From: DATLZU01 sp035573855
GTDB taxonomy: Bacteria; Nitrospirota; Nitrospiria; Nitrospirales; Nitrospiraceae
Length of the DNA stretch: 64,000 bases
Assembly (NCBI GenBank): GCA_035573855.1
Contig: DATLZU010000034.1
Location: 60,059-124,058, forward strand
Direction: 5' to 3'
Shown: positions 16,513-25,261 of the stretch, in pieces
Layout of the letters: each line of letters opens with the position of its first letter
How positions within the stretch are numbered: position 1 is the first letter of the stretch
Program-made: the position numbers and the translations under genes
Notes under the pieces: generated by a model
What the model was told of the DNA's origin: nothing
The model's input: the letters and a program-made list of their open reading frames with translations, nothing else
Database searches by the model: none

Positions 16513-18596
16513 ACGCCGCAACACAGGGCATCGCCGATCGAGCGGTTGTGAAACATCCGGATCTTGTGATGTCCGTCGCCGTGGTCGGGGTGCTGATGGT
16601 CATGCTCCTGCCGCTGCCGCGGTTCGTCCTCGATGTGCTGCTGAGCTTCAATATCACGCTCTCCATCATCATTCTGCTCGTCGGCATGCAAGTACGGAAG
16701 CCGCTTGAATTCTCCGTCTTTCCGTCCATCCTCTTGATGGTCACCCTGCTGCGGCTCTCGCTGAACATCGCGTCGACGAGGCTCATCCTGCTACACGGCA
16801 ACGAGGGGACGGCGGCGGCTGGCGAAGTGATTCAGGCCTTCGGCAATTTTGTGGTCGGCGGCAATTACACGGTGGGCCTAGTGGTCTTCACGATCCTCGT
16901 CATCATCAACTTTGTGGTCGTGACCAAAGGCGCCGGGCGCGTGGCGGAGGTCGCGGCGCGATTCACGTTGGATGCCATGCCCGGCAAGCAGATGAGCATC
17001 GACGCCGATCTCAACGCCGGTCTGATCAACGAAGCAGAAGCCAGGCGGCGTCGGAAACAGATCGCCGAGGAGGCGGACTTTTACGGCGCCATGGACGGCG
17101 CGAGCAAGTTCGTCCGTGGCGACGCGATCGCCGCCGTGGTCATCATTCTCGTGAACATCATCGGTGGCCTCACCATTGGCGTGTTGCAGCAGGGAATGCC
17201 GCTGGCGGCGGCCGCGCAAACCTATACCTTGCTGACCGTGGGGGAAGGCCTCGTCGCGCAGGTGCCGGCGCTGATCATGTCCACCGCCGCCGGTATCGTT
17301 GTGACACGGGCCGCTGCGGACGCCGACCTGGGGTATGAAATCACCAGGCAGGTCTTGATCTCGCCGAAAGCCATTGGTACGGCCGCCGGCATTTTGCTCG
17401 CGCTGGGTCTGGTTCCGGGGTTGCCGCATGTCGCCTTTTTGGGGTTGGGCGGCGGTGTGGCGTGGGTGGCGTATGAACTGGTTCGCCGGGAGCGAGCCGA
17501 ACAAGAAACGCCGGCCAGGGCCGCGGAGGCGGCCAAAGCCGAAGATCCGATGCCGCGCGTGGTGCCGTTAGATCAGATGGAAATTCAAGTGGGATACGGC
17601 CTGGTCGCCCTCGTGGAAGGGCCGCCGGGCGGGACGCTGCTCGACCGCATCAAGGCGCTGCGGCGCCAGATCGCCGAAAGCATGGGCTTCATCATTCCTC
17701 CTATCCATATCCGCGACAATCTGCATCTTCGGCCGAACGAGTACGCCGTCATGCTCAAAGGCGTCGAGCTGGCCAAAGCCGAGGTGGTCCCGTCCCATCT
17801 CCTGGCGATCGATCCGGGGTCGGCCAAAAAGGGCGCCGTCCAGGGGGTGGCGACGAAGGAGCCCGCGTTCGGCTTGCCGGCCCTGTGGGTGCCGGAACAG
17901 GCGCGTGAGCAGGCGCAAGCAGCTGGCTATACGGTCGTGGACGCGAGCGCCGCAATCATGACCCATCTGTCCGAGCTCATTAAGCGTCATGCCCACGAGT
18001 TGCTCGGCAGGCAGGAGACTCAAGCGTTGCTCGACGAGTTGGCCAAGGTCCATCCGAAACTGGTGGAAGAAGTTGTGCCGGCCGCGGTGCCGCTGGGCGT
18101 GATTGTCCGGATCTTGGGGAACCTCCTCCGGGAAGGCATCCCCATACGCGACTTGCGCACCATTTTGGAAGCCGTCGCGGATCATGCCGGCCTCACGAAA
18201 GATCCCGAGGTGCTGACAGAGGCGGCGCGCCAGGCGCTTGCCCGGACGATTACCCGCCAATACCAGGCGCCCGACGGGACGTTGACGGTTATCGCGCTGG
18301 ACCCTCGCCTCGACCGCATGCTGGCTGAGCACGCGGCCGCTACTTCCGCCGGCCAATTCGGGCTCGATCCGAGCGTGTCGCAACAACTGCTGAACGCATT
18401 AAAGCAGGCGGCCGAGCGCACCGCGGCGAAGGGATTGCAACCGGTCATTCTCTGCTCGTCGGCCGTTCGCCGGACTCTGCGGAAGCTCTCGGAACGGACC
18501 CTGCATTCGGTGCCGGTCCTGGCCATGTCTGAAATCGACGAAACAGCCAGGCTCCACGCCATTGAAACCGTACGGATTGAACCGGAGGGCGCCTAA
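16509..18596 (+). CDS. flhA: Flagellar export protein FlhA
   Basis: Largest export-gate component, forming a nonameric ring that receives chaperone-substrate complexes and uses the proton motive force. The 695-aa product has about eight N-terminal membrane helices, the conserved FHIPEP-type region (TRLILLHGNEGTAAAG, AEVAARFTLDAMPGKQMSID, ARRRRKQIAEEADFYGAMDG) and the soluble C-terminal domain with PPIHIRDNLHLRPNEYAV. Length is normal. It lies 3 bases before flhF. Confidence 0.98.
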   Translation: MNAATQGIADRAVVKHPDLVMSVAVVGVLMVMLLPLPRFVLDVLLSFNITLSIIILLVGMQVRKPLEFSVFPSILLMVTLLRLSLNIASTRLILLHGNEGTAAAGEVIQAFGNFVVGGNYTVGLVVFTILVIINFVVVTKGAGRVAEVAARFTLDAMPGKQMSIDADLNAGLINEAEARRRRKQIAEEADFYGAMDGASKFVRGDAIAAVVIILVNIIGGLTIGVLQQGMPLAAAAQTYTLLTVGEGLVAQVPALIMSTAAGIVVTRAAADADLGYEITRQVLISPKAIGTAAGILLALGLVPGLPHVAFLGLGGGVAWVAYELVRRERAEQETPARAAEAAKAEDPMPRVVPLDQMEIQVGYGLVALVEGPPGGTLLDRIKALRRQIAESMGFIIPPIHIRDNLHLRPNEYAVMLKGVELAKAEVVPSHLLAIDPGSAKKGAVQGVATKEPAFGLPALWVPEQAREQAQAAGYTVVDASAAIMTHLSELIKRHAHELLGRQETQALLDELAKVHPKLVEEVVPAAVPLGVIVRILGNLLREGIPIRDLRTILEAVADHAGLTKDPEVLTEAARQALARTITRQYQAPDGTLTVIALDPRLDRMLAEHAAATSAGQFGLDPSVSQQLLNALKQAAERTAAKGLQPVILCSSAVRRTLRKLSERTLHSVPVLAMSEIDETARLHAIETVRIEPEGA

Positions 18597-18599
18597 GCG

Positions 18600-19958
18600 A
18601 TGAAAATCAAGACGTACCAGGCGCTGACGATGCGAGAGGCGCTCAAGTCCATTAAGGAAGAGTTGGGACCCGATGCCGTCATCCTTTCGACTAAAGAAGT
18701 TCGCAGAGGCGGACATCTGTTCGGCCTGTTCAGCCGCCCTGTCATCGAAGTGACGGCGGCGACCGACGATGCCGCTAGGGCGACCAGCGGCGGGGGACAG
18801 GCTCCGGACCGGAACGGCGTTCGGTCGCCCACGGAATCTGTGCCCGCAGTGCAGAAGTCGGCGTTCCTGAACGCCCTTCATGCCTCCATCCAGTCGGCTG
18901 GCGAAGCAGTCGACGCGACCCCGGGCCAGGCACGGCAAAACCACTGTGCTTCGGCAGCCGCCGGAGTCGAGCGGGAATTACGAAAGCAACTGGAACAGAT
19001 CAAAGCCGAACTGCGCAGTCTCCACGCCATGGTCCGCTCGATGGAATGGAAACCGGTTGGCGATCCGAAGGGCGACTCGTCCGTTCCCGAGGAGAGGCTC
19101 TATCAGGACCTCGTCGCCCAGGGCGTGCAACCGCTCACCGCCGAGTCGCTCCTTACCGAGACGAAGTCCCGGTTACTTCCGGCGGATCGGCACTTGCCGG
19201 TTGCCTGGCGCCAGGCGTTGCACCGGACGGTGACCGAACACACCAAAGTGAGCGGGCCGCTGTTGGGGCCCGGCGAACAGAAGATTGTGCTGTTCATCGG
19301 CGCAACCGGAGTCGGCAAGACGACGACCATCGCCAAGCTCGCCGCTCATTATCGGGTGAAAGAAAAGCGCTCGGTCGCGCTGATCACTCTGGATACCTAT
19401 CGCATGGCTGCCGTGGAGCAATTGCAGACGTATGCCAAGGTATTGGGCGTTACCCTGGACCTCGCGCTCACCAGGCGCGAGGCGTTGGAAGGGATCCGGC
19501 GTCGCCGGAGTTCGGAGTTAATCCTTATCGACACGGCCGGCCGAAGTCCGATGGACGCGGAAGGGCTGAACGAACTGAAGGACCTGGTGACGATCGGCCC
19601 TCCCTTGGAGACCCATCTTGTGCTGTCGGCGACCACCAGCGAGCGTGACCTGCTCCAGGCGCTCACCCGTTACGCGCGGCTGCCGATCGACCGTCTGCTC
19701 TTTACCAAGTTGGACGAGGCGTCCGGCTTCGGAGGCATCCTCGACACGATGCTTCTCACCGGCCTCGCGCTCTCGTATTTCAGCACGGGCCAGCGGGTGC
19801 CGGACGACCTGGAACTCGCTTCACCTGAGCGGCTGGCGAATCTGCTTCTGGGCGGGCCGGTGAAACCGTCGGGTGGACCCCAGGCCAGTCCTCCGAACGA
19901 GTCGGCTCGGCGAGCCCATGAAACAGCCGGACCTGGTCGCGGACCACGGCGGGTATGA
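18600..19958 (+). CDS. flhF: Flagellar placement GTPase FlhF
   Basis: SRP-family GTPase that sets flagellum position and number, usually at the pole, together with FlhG. The 452-aa product starts with MKIKTYQALTMREALKSIK, has a variable basic/charged middle, and an NG domain with the P-loop GATGVGKTTTIAKLA near residue 234, ALITLDTYRMAAVEQL and the DTAGRSPMD switch. The Ser/Pro-rich tail after about residue 425 is not conserved. The stop overlaps flhG (ATGA). Its presence suggests polar or otherwise restricted flagella. Confidence 0.96.
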   Translation: MKIKTYQALTMREALKSIKEELGPDAVILSTKEVRRGGHLFGLFSRPVIEVTAATDDAARATSGGGQAPDRNGVRSPTESVPAVQKSAFLNALHASIQSAGEAVDATPGQARQNHCASAAAGVERELRKQLEQIKAELRSLHAMVRSMEWKPVGDPKGDSSVPEERLYQDLVAQGVQPLTAESLLTETKSRLLPADRHLPVAWRQALHRTVTEHTKVSGPLLGPGEQKIVLFIGATGVGKTTTIAKLAAHYRVKEKRSVALITLDTYRMAAVEQLQTYAKVLGVTLDLALTRREALEGIRRRRSSELILIDTAGRSPMDAEGLNELKDLVTIGPPLETHLVLSATTSERDLLQALTRYARLPIDRLLFTKLDEASGFGGILDTMLLTGLALSYFSTGQRVPDDLELASPERLANLLLGGPVKPSGGPQASPPNESARRAHETAGPGRGPRRV

Positions 19959-20839
19959 TGAAGGAGGACTCGATGGATAGGACAAAACAACCCCATGCAA
20001 CGGGCTGCAGTCTTGTGGCTCCGCACCCCGGACATGTCCAGGTTATTGCGGTGACAAGCGGAAAAGGAGGGGTTGGGAAGACGAACGTCGTGGCAAACCT
20101 TGCGCTCGCGCTGGCGCAAGTCGGCAAAAAGGTTCTGGTAATGGATGCGGACTTGGGACTGGGGAATATCGACGTGCTGCTGGGGCTTGTGCCGCAGTTT
20201 ACGCTGGAGCATGTGCTGCGGGGAGAGAAGAGCCTCTCGGACATCGTGTTGGTTGGTCCCGGCGGCATCGGTATCCTGCCCGCCAGTTCGGGCATTCCGC
20301 AGCTCACGGCCTTGACGCGGGAGCAACAGGTGATTTTGCAGGACGAACTCGATCGCCTGGCGCAATCGCTGGATGTGCTGCTGATCGACACCGGGGCCGG
20401 CATCTCACCCACCGTGACCTTCTTCGCCGCTGCTGCCCAGGAGATCATCGTCGTCCTGTCGCCGGAACCGACCTCGCTCACGGATGCGTACGCCCTGATA
20501 AAGGTGTTGTCGATTCAGTATCGAGAACGGCGTTTTCGGGTGCTGGTGAATATGGCCAAAAGTGCCCGCGATGCGACCGAGGTGTTCCTCAAGCTCCAGG
20601 CGGCGACCGATCGTTTCCTGAACAGCTCCGTCGACTACCTCGGGTTCATTCCGGCCGACGAGTATGTGCCGATGGCGGTGACTCGGCAGCGGGCCGTGGT
20701 GAACCTTTATCCTCACGCGCCGGCCAGTCATGCATTCCGGCGTTTGGGAAATCTCGTCGCCCAATGGAAACCGTCGCCGGTCCCCAAAGGCGGCGTCCAG
20801 TTTTTGTGGCAGCGGTTGGTGAGGCGGCCCGTTGAGTGA
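19955..20839 (+). CDS. flhG: Flagellar number-control ATPase FlhG (FleN/YlxH)
   Basis: MinD/ParA-type ATPase that limits flagellar number and acts on FlhF. The 294-aa product has the deviant P-loop VTSGKGGVGKTNVVANLA near residue 34, the MDADLGLGNIDVLLGL switch motif, and LIDTGAGISPTVTFF. In some bacteria FlhG (FleN) also antagonises the sigma-54 activator FleQ; no FleQ-type gene is seen in this window. It overlaps flhF and fliA by 4 bases each. Confidence 0.96.
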   Translation: MMKEDSMDRTKQPHATGCSLVAPHPGHVQVIAVTSGKGGVGKTNVVANLALALAQVGKKVLVMDADLGLGNIDVLLGLVPQFTLEHVLRGEKSLSDIVLVGPGGIGILPASSGIPQLTALTREQQVILQDELDRLAQSLDVLLIDTGAGISPTVTFFAAAAQEIIVVLSPEPTSLTDAYALIKVLSIQYRERRFRVLVNMAKSARDATEVFLKLQAATDRFLNSSVDYLGFIPADEYVPMAVTRQRAVVNLYPHAPASHAFRRLGNLVAQWKPSPVPKGGVQFLWQRLVRRPVE

Positions 20840-21624
20840 AAATGACGTACGTGGAGGGAACTGGTGTCGGCATGGCGAGCAACCCCGCGATGCAAAAGAC
20901 GTTGGACAAGATCGGCGTGGACCAGAAAGACCGTGAGCGAATCATCCGCGAATTCGCGCCCATGATCAAAACCATGGCTCATCGGCTGGCATTCCGGCTT
21001 CCGGCGCATATGGATGCCGAAGACCTCGTGTCCGCTGGCATTATCGGTCTCATGGATGCGATGACCAAGTATGATCCCACGAAGGAGGCGCAGTTCAAGA
21101 CCTACGCCGAATTCCGCATTCGAGGCGCCATGCTCGACGAAATTCGGTCGGCGGACTGGATTCCCCGGTCGGTGCACGAACGCATCAACGTGCTGCAGAA
21201 GACGATAAGCGAGCTGACGAAGCGCTTGGGCCGGGCGCCGTCCGACGAGGAAGTGGCAACAGCGTTGGGGGTGTCGGTGGCAGAATTCGACGAATTGTTG
21301 GTCCAGGCCCAGGGCGCGGTGCTGATCAGCCTCGATGATCTGGGAATCCAGGAACCGGACGGCCCCAAAATTCTTAAGGTCTTGGCCGACACGCAGCACC
21401 CCGATCCCCTGTCCACCGTCGTGAACGAACGAGAGCGACAGCGTCTGGTGGATGCCATTCGCGCGTTGCCGCACAGGGAACAACTGGTGCTGACGCTGTA
21501 CTATTACGAAGAATTGACGATGAAGGAGATCGGAAGCCTCTTGCACGTGACGGAATCCCGGGTGTGCCAAATTCACGCCAAAGCGATCCTGCATCTGAAA
21601 GCGAAACTCCTGGCAGCCGAATAA
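20836..21624 (+). CDS. fliA: RNA polymerase sigma factor FliA (sigma-28)
   Basis: Flagellar sigma factor for late genes. The product (262 aa from GTG 20836; 250 aa from ATG 20872) has region 2 (AEDLVSAGIIGLMDAMTKYDP and YAEFRIRGAMLDEIRSADWIPRS), region 3 (RLGRAPSDEEVATALG) and region 4 (YYYEELTMKEIGSLLHVTESRVCQ). GTG 20836 overlaps the flhG stop; ATG 20872 has a GGAGGG upstream but with long spacing. Candidate FliA promoters occur five times in this window, upstream of fliC, flgM, two HD-GYP operons and a CRP/FNR regulator. Confidence 0.97.
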   Translation: MKMTYVEGTGVGMASNPAMQKTLDKIGVDQKDRERIIREFAPMIKTMAHRLAFRLPAHMDAEDLVSAGIIGLMDAMTKYDPTKEAQFKTYAEFRIRGAMLDEIRSADWIPRSVHERINVLQKTISELTKRLGRAPSDEEVATALGVSVAEFDELLVQAQGAVLISLDDLGIQEPDGPKILKVLADTQHPDPLSTVVNERERQRLVDAIRALPHREQLVLTLYYYEELTMKEIGSLLHVTESRVCQIHAKAILHLKAKLLAAE

Positions 21625-21850
21625 CCCGTTTGGGCCGCGGCGTCACGACCGATCGTGCCAACCTCCTTACGCCTGACAGCTCCCACCTTTTGATCTGTTC
21701 CGATCCGTTGATCTTCATTGCTGCCGGTTGGTGTCGAGCCGGGTTCGGGTCCGCACCCTTCCGCAGGGTGGGCTTCAGGCGGCGCCCGAACCGTCCGATA
21801 GAATATCCGGTCCGCCAATCGCGCGCACCGACCGCGAGCCCGAGAACCGC

Positions 21851-22633
21851 ATGCTTGCCAAAGCGTATCCAGGCCCGACCGCCATGCTGTTCGTCCTCGA
21901 TCGGATCTCCTCCACGGCTATCCCCTCGGACGAGGAGGGTATGCTGTTTCTTTTTCTGCCGACGCTTCTGACATGGGTGCTTATTCTGGCGAGCGCGGCC
22001 GTCATTGTCCTTCTCGTCGGTCGGATCTGCGGGACCAGCCTTACGGGAAGGGTACGCAGAGGAGACGCGCAGCACCTGGAACCGGCCGTGTACGATCCGG
22101 TCACGGGGTTGCCGGGACGACGACTGTTTCTCGCCATCGTCGGACAAGCGCTTGCTCGCGCGACCAGGATGGGACAGACGGTCGCCGTCTTCATCGTCGA
22201 ACTCGATCATTTCAAAGTCGTCACGGAGACCCGCGGACGGATGAACGCCAACGCGGTGATTCGGGTACAAGCTGCCAGATTGAAAGGCGCCCTGCGTGCA
22301 CGGGACATGCTGGCGCGACTGACACCGGACCAGTTCGCTGCGGTACTGGAGAACGTCGGGTCGGCGGTGGAGGTGTTGACGATCGCGCAAAAGATGCACG
22401 AGACCGTCGGGTTGCCATTGATGCTGGAGGGAGACGAACTCTTTCTCTCATGCCGCATCGGCTGCGCGCTGTATCCGCAGGACGCCGAGGACGGCCCGCG
22501 CTTAATTGAGCAGGCTGCGCGAGCCCTCGCAATCGCCAAAGCGGGAGGGCAACCGATCCATCCTGCCACCCTCAGCGTCGAATCGCATCGATCCCCTGAA
22601 CCGCCCCTGTGGCCAGTCGCGCACTCTCGATAG
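21851..22633 (+). CDS. Degenerate GGDEF-domain membrane protein
   Basis: The product (about 260 aa from ATG 21851; the frame is open from 21728) has one membrane segment (FLPTLLTWVLILASAAVIVLL), then a GGDEF-type domain. The fold-defining pattern is clear (DPVTGLPGRRLFLAIVGQAL, VAVFIVELDHFKVV, RARDMLARLTPDQFAAVLEN), but the catalytic GGDEF signature reads TPDQF and the metal-binding Asp of the first strand is Glu. Diguanylate cyclase activity is therefore unlikely; a binding or regulatory role is possible. It lies between fliA and flgF, with a hairpin just after its stop. Start choice is uncertain. Confidence 0.75.
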   Translation: MLAKAYPGPTAMLFVLDRISSTAIPSDEEGMLFLFLPTLLTWVLILASAAVIVLLVGRICGTSLTGRVRRGDAQHLEPAVYDPVTGLPGRRLFLAIVGQALARATRMGQTVAVFIVELDHFKVVTETRGRMNANAVIRVQAARLKGALRARDMLARLTPDQFAAVLENVGSAVEVLTIAQKMHETVGLPLMLEGDELFLSCRIGCALYPQDAEDGPRLIEQAARALAIAKAGGQPIHPATLSVESHRSPEPPLWPVAHSR

Positions 22634-22637
22634 CCCG

Positions 22638-22664
22638 GCCGGAAAGTTTTTTCCTGCTTCCGGC
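22638..22664. terminator. Hairpin after the degenerate GGDEF gene
   Basis: Perfect 7-bp inverted repeat GCCGGAA (22638-22644) / TTCCGGC (22658-22664), with a run of six T inside the 13-nt loop, five bases after the stop codon. A plausible transcript end before the flgF promoter, though there is no T tract after the stem. Confidence 0.4.
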
Positions 22665-22744
22665 ACTCCTTGCCTAGTCAGCCCCTTCTCATGATCGGGC
22701 ATGATCAATGAAACGCGGGGCGCGGAAGCCGCGGATCATCAACG

Positions 22745-22759
22745 GACGCGCAGCGCGTC
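22745..22759. promoter_or_regulatory. Inverted repeat upstream of the flgF promoter
   Basis: GACGCG-CAG-CGCGTC, a perfect 6-bp inverted repeat with 3-base spacing, 27 bases upstream of the sigma-54 site of flgF. It may be an operator, but such GC-rich repeats can arise by chance here. Confidence 0.25.
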
Positions 22760-22786
22760 TGGCGCGCCGGCGATTCGCATTCGCCG

Positions 22787-22801
22787 TGGCATGCATGTTG
22801 C
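22787..22801 (+). promoter_or_regulatory. RpoN (sigma-54)-type promoter of the flgF operon
   Basis: TGGCATG-N4-TTGC with GG-N10-GC spacing, an almost perfect sigma-54 consensus, 39 bases before the chosen flgF start. It would drive flgF-G-A-H-I-J-M-N-K-L-csrA-fliW, or part of it. Confidence 0.75.
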
Positions 22802-22840
22802 GATCAGACGATGGCCGATTCCCTCCCGACGGAGTCATGC

Positions 22841-23611
22841 ATGGATCGAGGCATCTATCCGATCTTGTCCGGCGCCCTGGCGGTTGAGCGACGCATGCAA
22901 CTGTTCGCCAACAACTTGGCCAACGTCAACACGGCTGGCTTCAAGCAGGATACACAGGCCTTTCGTGCGGTGATCGCCCGGCGGATGATCGGGCCAGTGC
23001 ACCGGGCCACGATCCCCGCGGCCGGAAACCTCCTCGCGACGCGATCGGTGGGAGCAACAGAACGGGTCTTCGTCGCGCCGCATGGGACAAAGACCGCGTT
23101 TGAGCCGGGGCGTATCCGTCTCACCGGCAATCCGTTGGATGTGGCGATTCAAGGAGAGGGCTTCTTCGAAATCAAGACGCCGCAGGGCTTCCGTTATACG
23201 CGGAACGGGATGTTCTCGTTGGACAACCAACGGCGGTTGGTCACGCATCTGGGGTATCCCGTCATGGGTCTTACGGGCGAGCTGACGATCCCGCCCGGGA
23301 TGATGCACATCTCCAGCCAAGGCACGATTCAGGTCGATGGGCGAACGGTCGGGACGATCAAGGTGGTGGAGTTCCCCGCTGAAGCTATGCCGACCAAGCA
23401 GGGCGAGGGGCTGTTTTTCGGGGAGAAAGCCAAGCCGCTCAAGAACCCGCAGATTCAAGTCGGATATCTCGAAGAGTCGAATGTGAGCGCGATCGGTGAG
23501 ATGGTCAACATGATCGAGGGCATGAGAACGTATGAGTCGGCGCAGAAAGTGATTCAAACCTTCGATCGAATAGCGGAAGTGGCGATTCAGGACGTGGGAA
23601 AAGTGGGATAA
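22841..23611 (+). CDS. flgF: Flagellar basal-body rod protein FlgF
   Basis: Proximal rod subunit. The product (256 aa) starts with MDRGIYPILSGALAVERRMQ and the axial motif FANNLANVNTAGFKQD, and ends with IGEMVNMIEGMRTYESAQ, the C-terminal coiled-coil partner. The frame opens at 22811, but ATG 22841 gives the conserved N-terminus and follows GACGGAG. It is followed by flgG, its usual partner, after a 74-base gap containing a hairpin. Confidence 0.95.
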   Translation: MDRGIYPILSGALAVERRMQLFANNLANVNTAGFKQDTQAFRAVIARRMIGPVHRATIPAAGNLLATRSVGATERVFVAPHGTKTAFEPGRIRLTGNPLDVAIQGEGFFEIKTPQGFRYTRNGMFSLDNQRRLVTHLGYPVMGLTGELTIPPGMMHISSQGTIQVDGRTVGTIKVVEFPAEAMPTKQGEGLFFGEKAKPLKNPQIQVGYLEESNVSAIGEMVNMIEGMRTYESAQKVIQTFDRIAEVAIQDVGKVG

Positions 23612-23634
23612 CGCACGGACGAGAAACCAGGGCG

Positions 23635-23658
23635 AGCGGCGAGAGGCCTGTCGCCGCT
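23635..23658. repeat. Hairpin between flgF and flgG
   Basis: AGCGGCGA (23635-23642) / TCGCCGCT (23651-23658), a perfect 8-bp inverted repeat with an 8-nt loop, 28 bases upstream of the flgG start. No T run follows. It could stabilise or process the polycistronic mRNA. Confidence 0.4.
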
Positions 23659-23685
23659 GGCCCGTCACTTTGGGGGGAGAGAGCG

Positions 23686-24477
23686 ATGATCAGAGCCATG
23701 TGGACTGCGGCTACCGGAATGACTGCTCAGCAACTCAATGTGGACACGATCGCGCACAATTTGGCCAACGTGAATACCAACTCGTTCAAGCGGAGCCGCG
23801 CGGAGTTCGCGGATCTGCTCTACCAGGTCCACCGGTTGCCGGGCACCAACGCCTCCAACGTCGGCGTGTTCCCCGCTGGAGTTCAGGTCGGGGCGGGCGT
23901 CCGACCGGTGACGGTGGCGAAAGAATGGCTGCAAGGCAACATGCGCCAGACCAACAACGAGTTGGATCTGGCGATCGACGGTCCGGGGTTTTTTCAGGTT
24001 GCCAGGCCGGACGGCACCATCATGTACACGCGCAACGGATCGTTTAAACGGGACAATGTCGGCAATCTCGTGACGGGCGACGGCGATATGTTGAATCCGG
24101 TCATCACGATTCCGTCGGGCGCGCTCAAAATCGACATTGCCCAGGACGGCACCGTGTCCGTGTTGCTGCCCGGAGTCACGCAGGCCTCCCAGGTGGGACA
24201 AATCCAACTCGTTCGGTTCGACAATCCGTCGGCGTTGATTGCGGTGGGGAACAACCTCTTTCTCGACAGCTTCGCATCCGGGCCGCCGATCCAAGGGACC
24301 GGGGGATTCTCGACCGGTTTCGGGGTGATCCAGCAGGGATTCCTGGAAAGTTCCAACGTCAATCTGGCGGAGGAAATGGTGAACATGATCATCGCCCAGC
24401 GCAGCTATGAGATCAATTCCAAGACGATCCAAGCCGCCGACGAAATGATGGCGATCGCCAACAACCTCCGACGATAA
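23686..24477 (+). CDS. flgG: Flagellar distal rod protein FlgG
   Basis: Main subunit of the distal rod, the drive shaft through the P and L rings. The 263-aa product has the highly conserved start MIRAMWTAATGMTAQQLNVD, the motif HNLANVNTNSFKRSRAEFAD, and the end AEEMVNMIIAQRSYEINSK. Length matches the common 260-262 aa. A GGGGGGAG precedes the ATG. flgA lies just downstream. Confidence 0.98.
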   Translation: MIRAMWTAATGMTAQQLNVDTIAHNLANVNTNSFKRSRAEFADLLYQVHRLPGTNASNVGVFPAGVQVGAGVRPVTVAKEWLQGNMRQTNNELDLAIDGPGFFQVARPDGTIMYTRNGSFKRDNVGNLVTGDGDMLNPVITIPSGALKIDIAQDGTVSVLLPGVTQASQVGQIQLVRFDNPSALIAVGNNLFLDSFASGPPIQGTGGFSTGFGVIQQGFLESSNVNLAEEMVNMIIAQRSYEINSKTIQAADEMMAIANNLRR

Positions 24478-24499
24478 ACCACCGATGGAGCTGATCGTG

Positions 24500-25261
24500 A
24501 TGATACGCCGCTTGCGCAACGCCGTGATGATTCTGGGATGTCTCATGTTGGCAGCCGGTTGGGCGGAGGCGGACCCACGGACCCTGGCGCCGGCGGCCCA
24601 GGTCCAACCGCGCCAGAGGGACGCCGTTGTGCAGCCTGACCGGATCCGGCAGACGGTCGCCCGCTATTTCGAAAAACGGTTCGCCGGAAAAGCGCACGAC
24701 GTCCACATCACGCTGCTCGATCCACAAGAACCGGTGGCCGTCCCGCCAGGGGCTCTGGAATTGAACGTCCTGCCCGGCGCTCTGGAGGAGAACGTCGGCC
24801 GACGGTTGATGCGCGTGCAGATCCTCGTGAACGGCCGCGAGGTAGGTCTCGTAGAGACGCTGGTTGAAATCGCGGCCTACGCCGATGTGATCGTGGCGCA
24901 ACGACTGATCAAGCCGGAAGAATTGATCGAACCGGAAGATGTGGCCATCGCGCGAATCAAACTCCACGATCTCAAACACCAATTCGCGGTGGAAATGGGT
25001 GACGTCGTAGGGAAAAGCGCTGCCCGGCCGATTCCGGCGCACAGCCCGGTGAAGTTGTCCCAGCTCAAGCCGCCCTACGCGGTGCGCAAGGGCGATCGGG
25101 TGATCATTGAGGCCCAAGGCGGGGGACTCTCGATCCGGACCGCGGGCATCACCAAATCCGGAGGGCAGGTGGGACAGTATGTGGCGGTGTCCAATGTGGA
25201 TTCTGGCAGAGAAATCAAGGCGAAAGTTGTGGCACCGGGAGTCGTCCGTGTCGACTATTGA
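24500..25261 (+). CDS. flgA: Flagellar P-ring assembly chaperone FlgA
   Basis: Periplasmic chaperone for polymerisation of FlgI into the P ring. The product (about 253 aa) begins with a signal peptide (basic start, then AVMILGCLMLAAGWAEA) and ends in the SAF/FlgA domain with KSAARPIPAHSPVKLSQL and KGDRVIIEAQGGGLSIRT. ATG 24500 has GGAG at good spacing; ATG 24485, five codons earlier, is the alternative. The 3' end overlaps the start of flgH. Confidence 0.93.
   Translation: MIRRLRNAVMILGCLMLAAGWAEADPRTLAPAAQVQPRQRDAVVQPDRIRQTVARYFEKRFAGKAHDVHITLLDPQEPVAVPPGALELNVLPGALEENVGRRLMRVQILVNGREVGLVETLVEIAAYADVIVAQRLIKPEELIEPEDVAIARIKLHDLKHQFAVEMGDVVGKSAARPIPAHSPVKLSQLKPPYAVRKGDRVIIEAQGGGLSIRTAGITKSGGQVGQYVAVSNVDSGREIKAKVVAPGVVRVDY

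Noticed and set aside
21776..21803. Weak FliA-like sequence (TCAGG ... TCCGATA) before the degenerate GGDEF gene
   Set aside because: Both elements deviate and the spacer differs from the other sites; not called.
22662..22673. GGCACTCCTTGC resembling a sigma-54 promoter after the GGDEF gene
   Set aside because: Spacing between GG and GC is 8 instead of 10 bases; a much better site lies at 22787.
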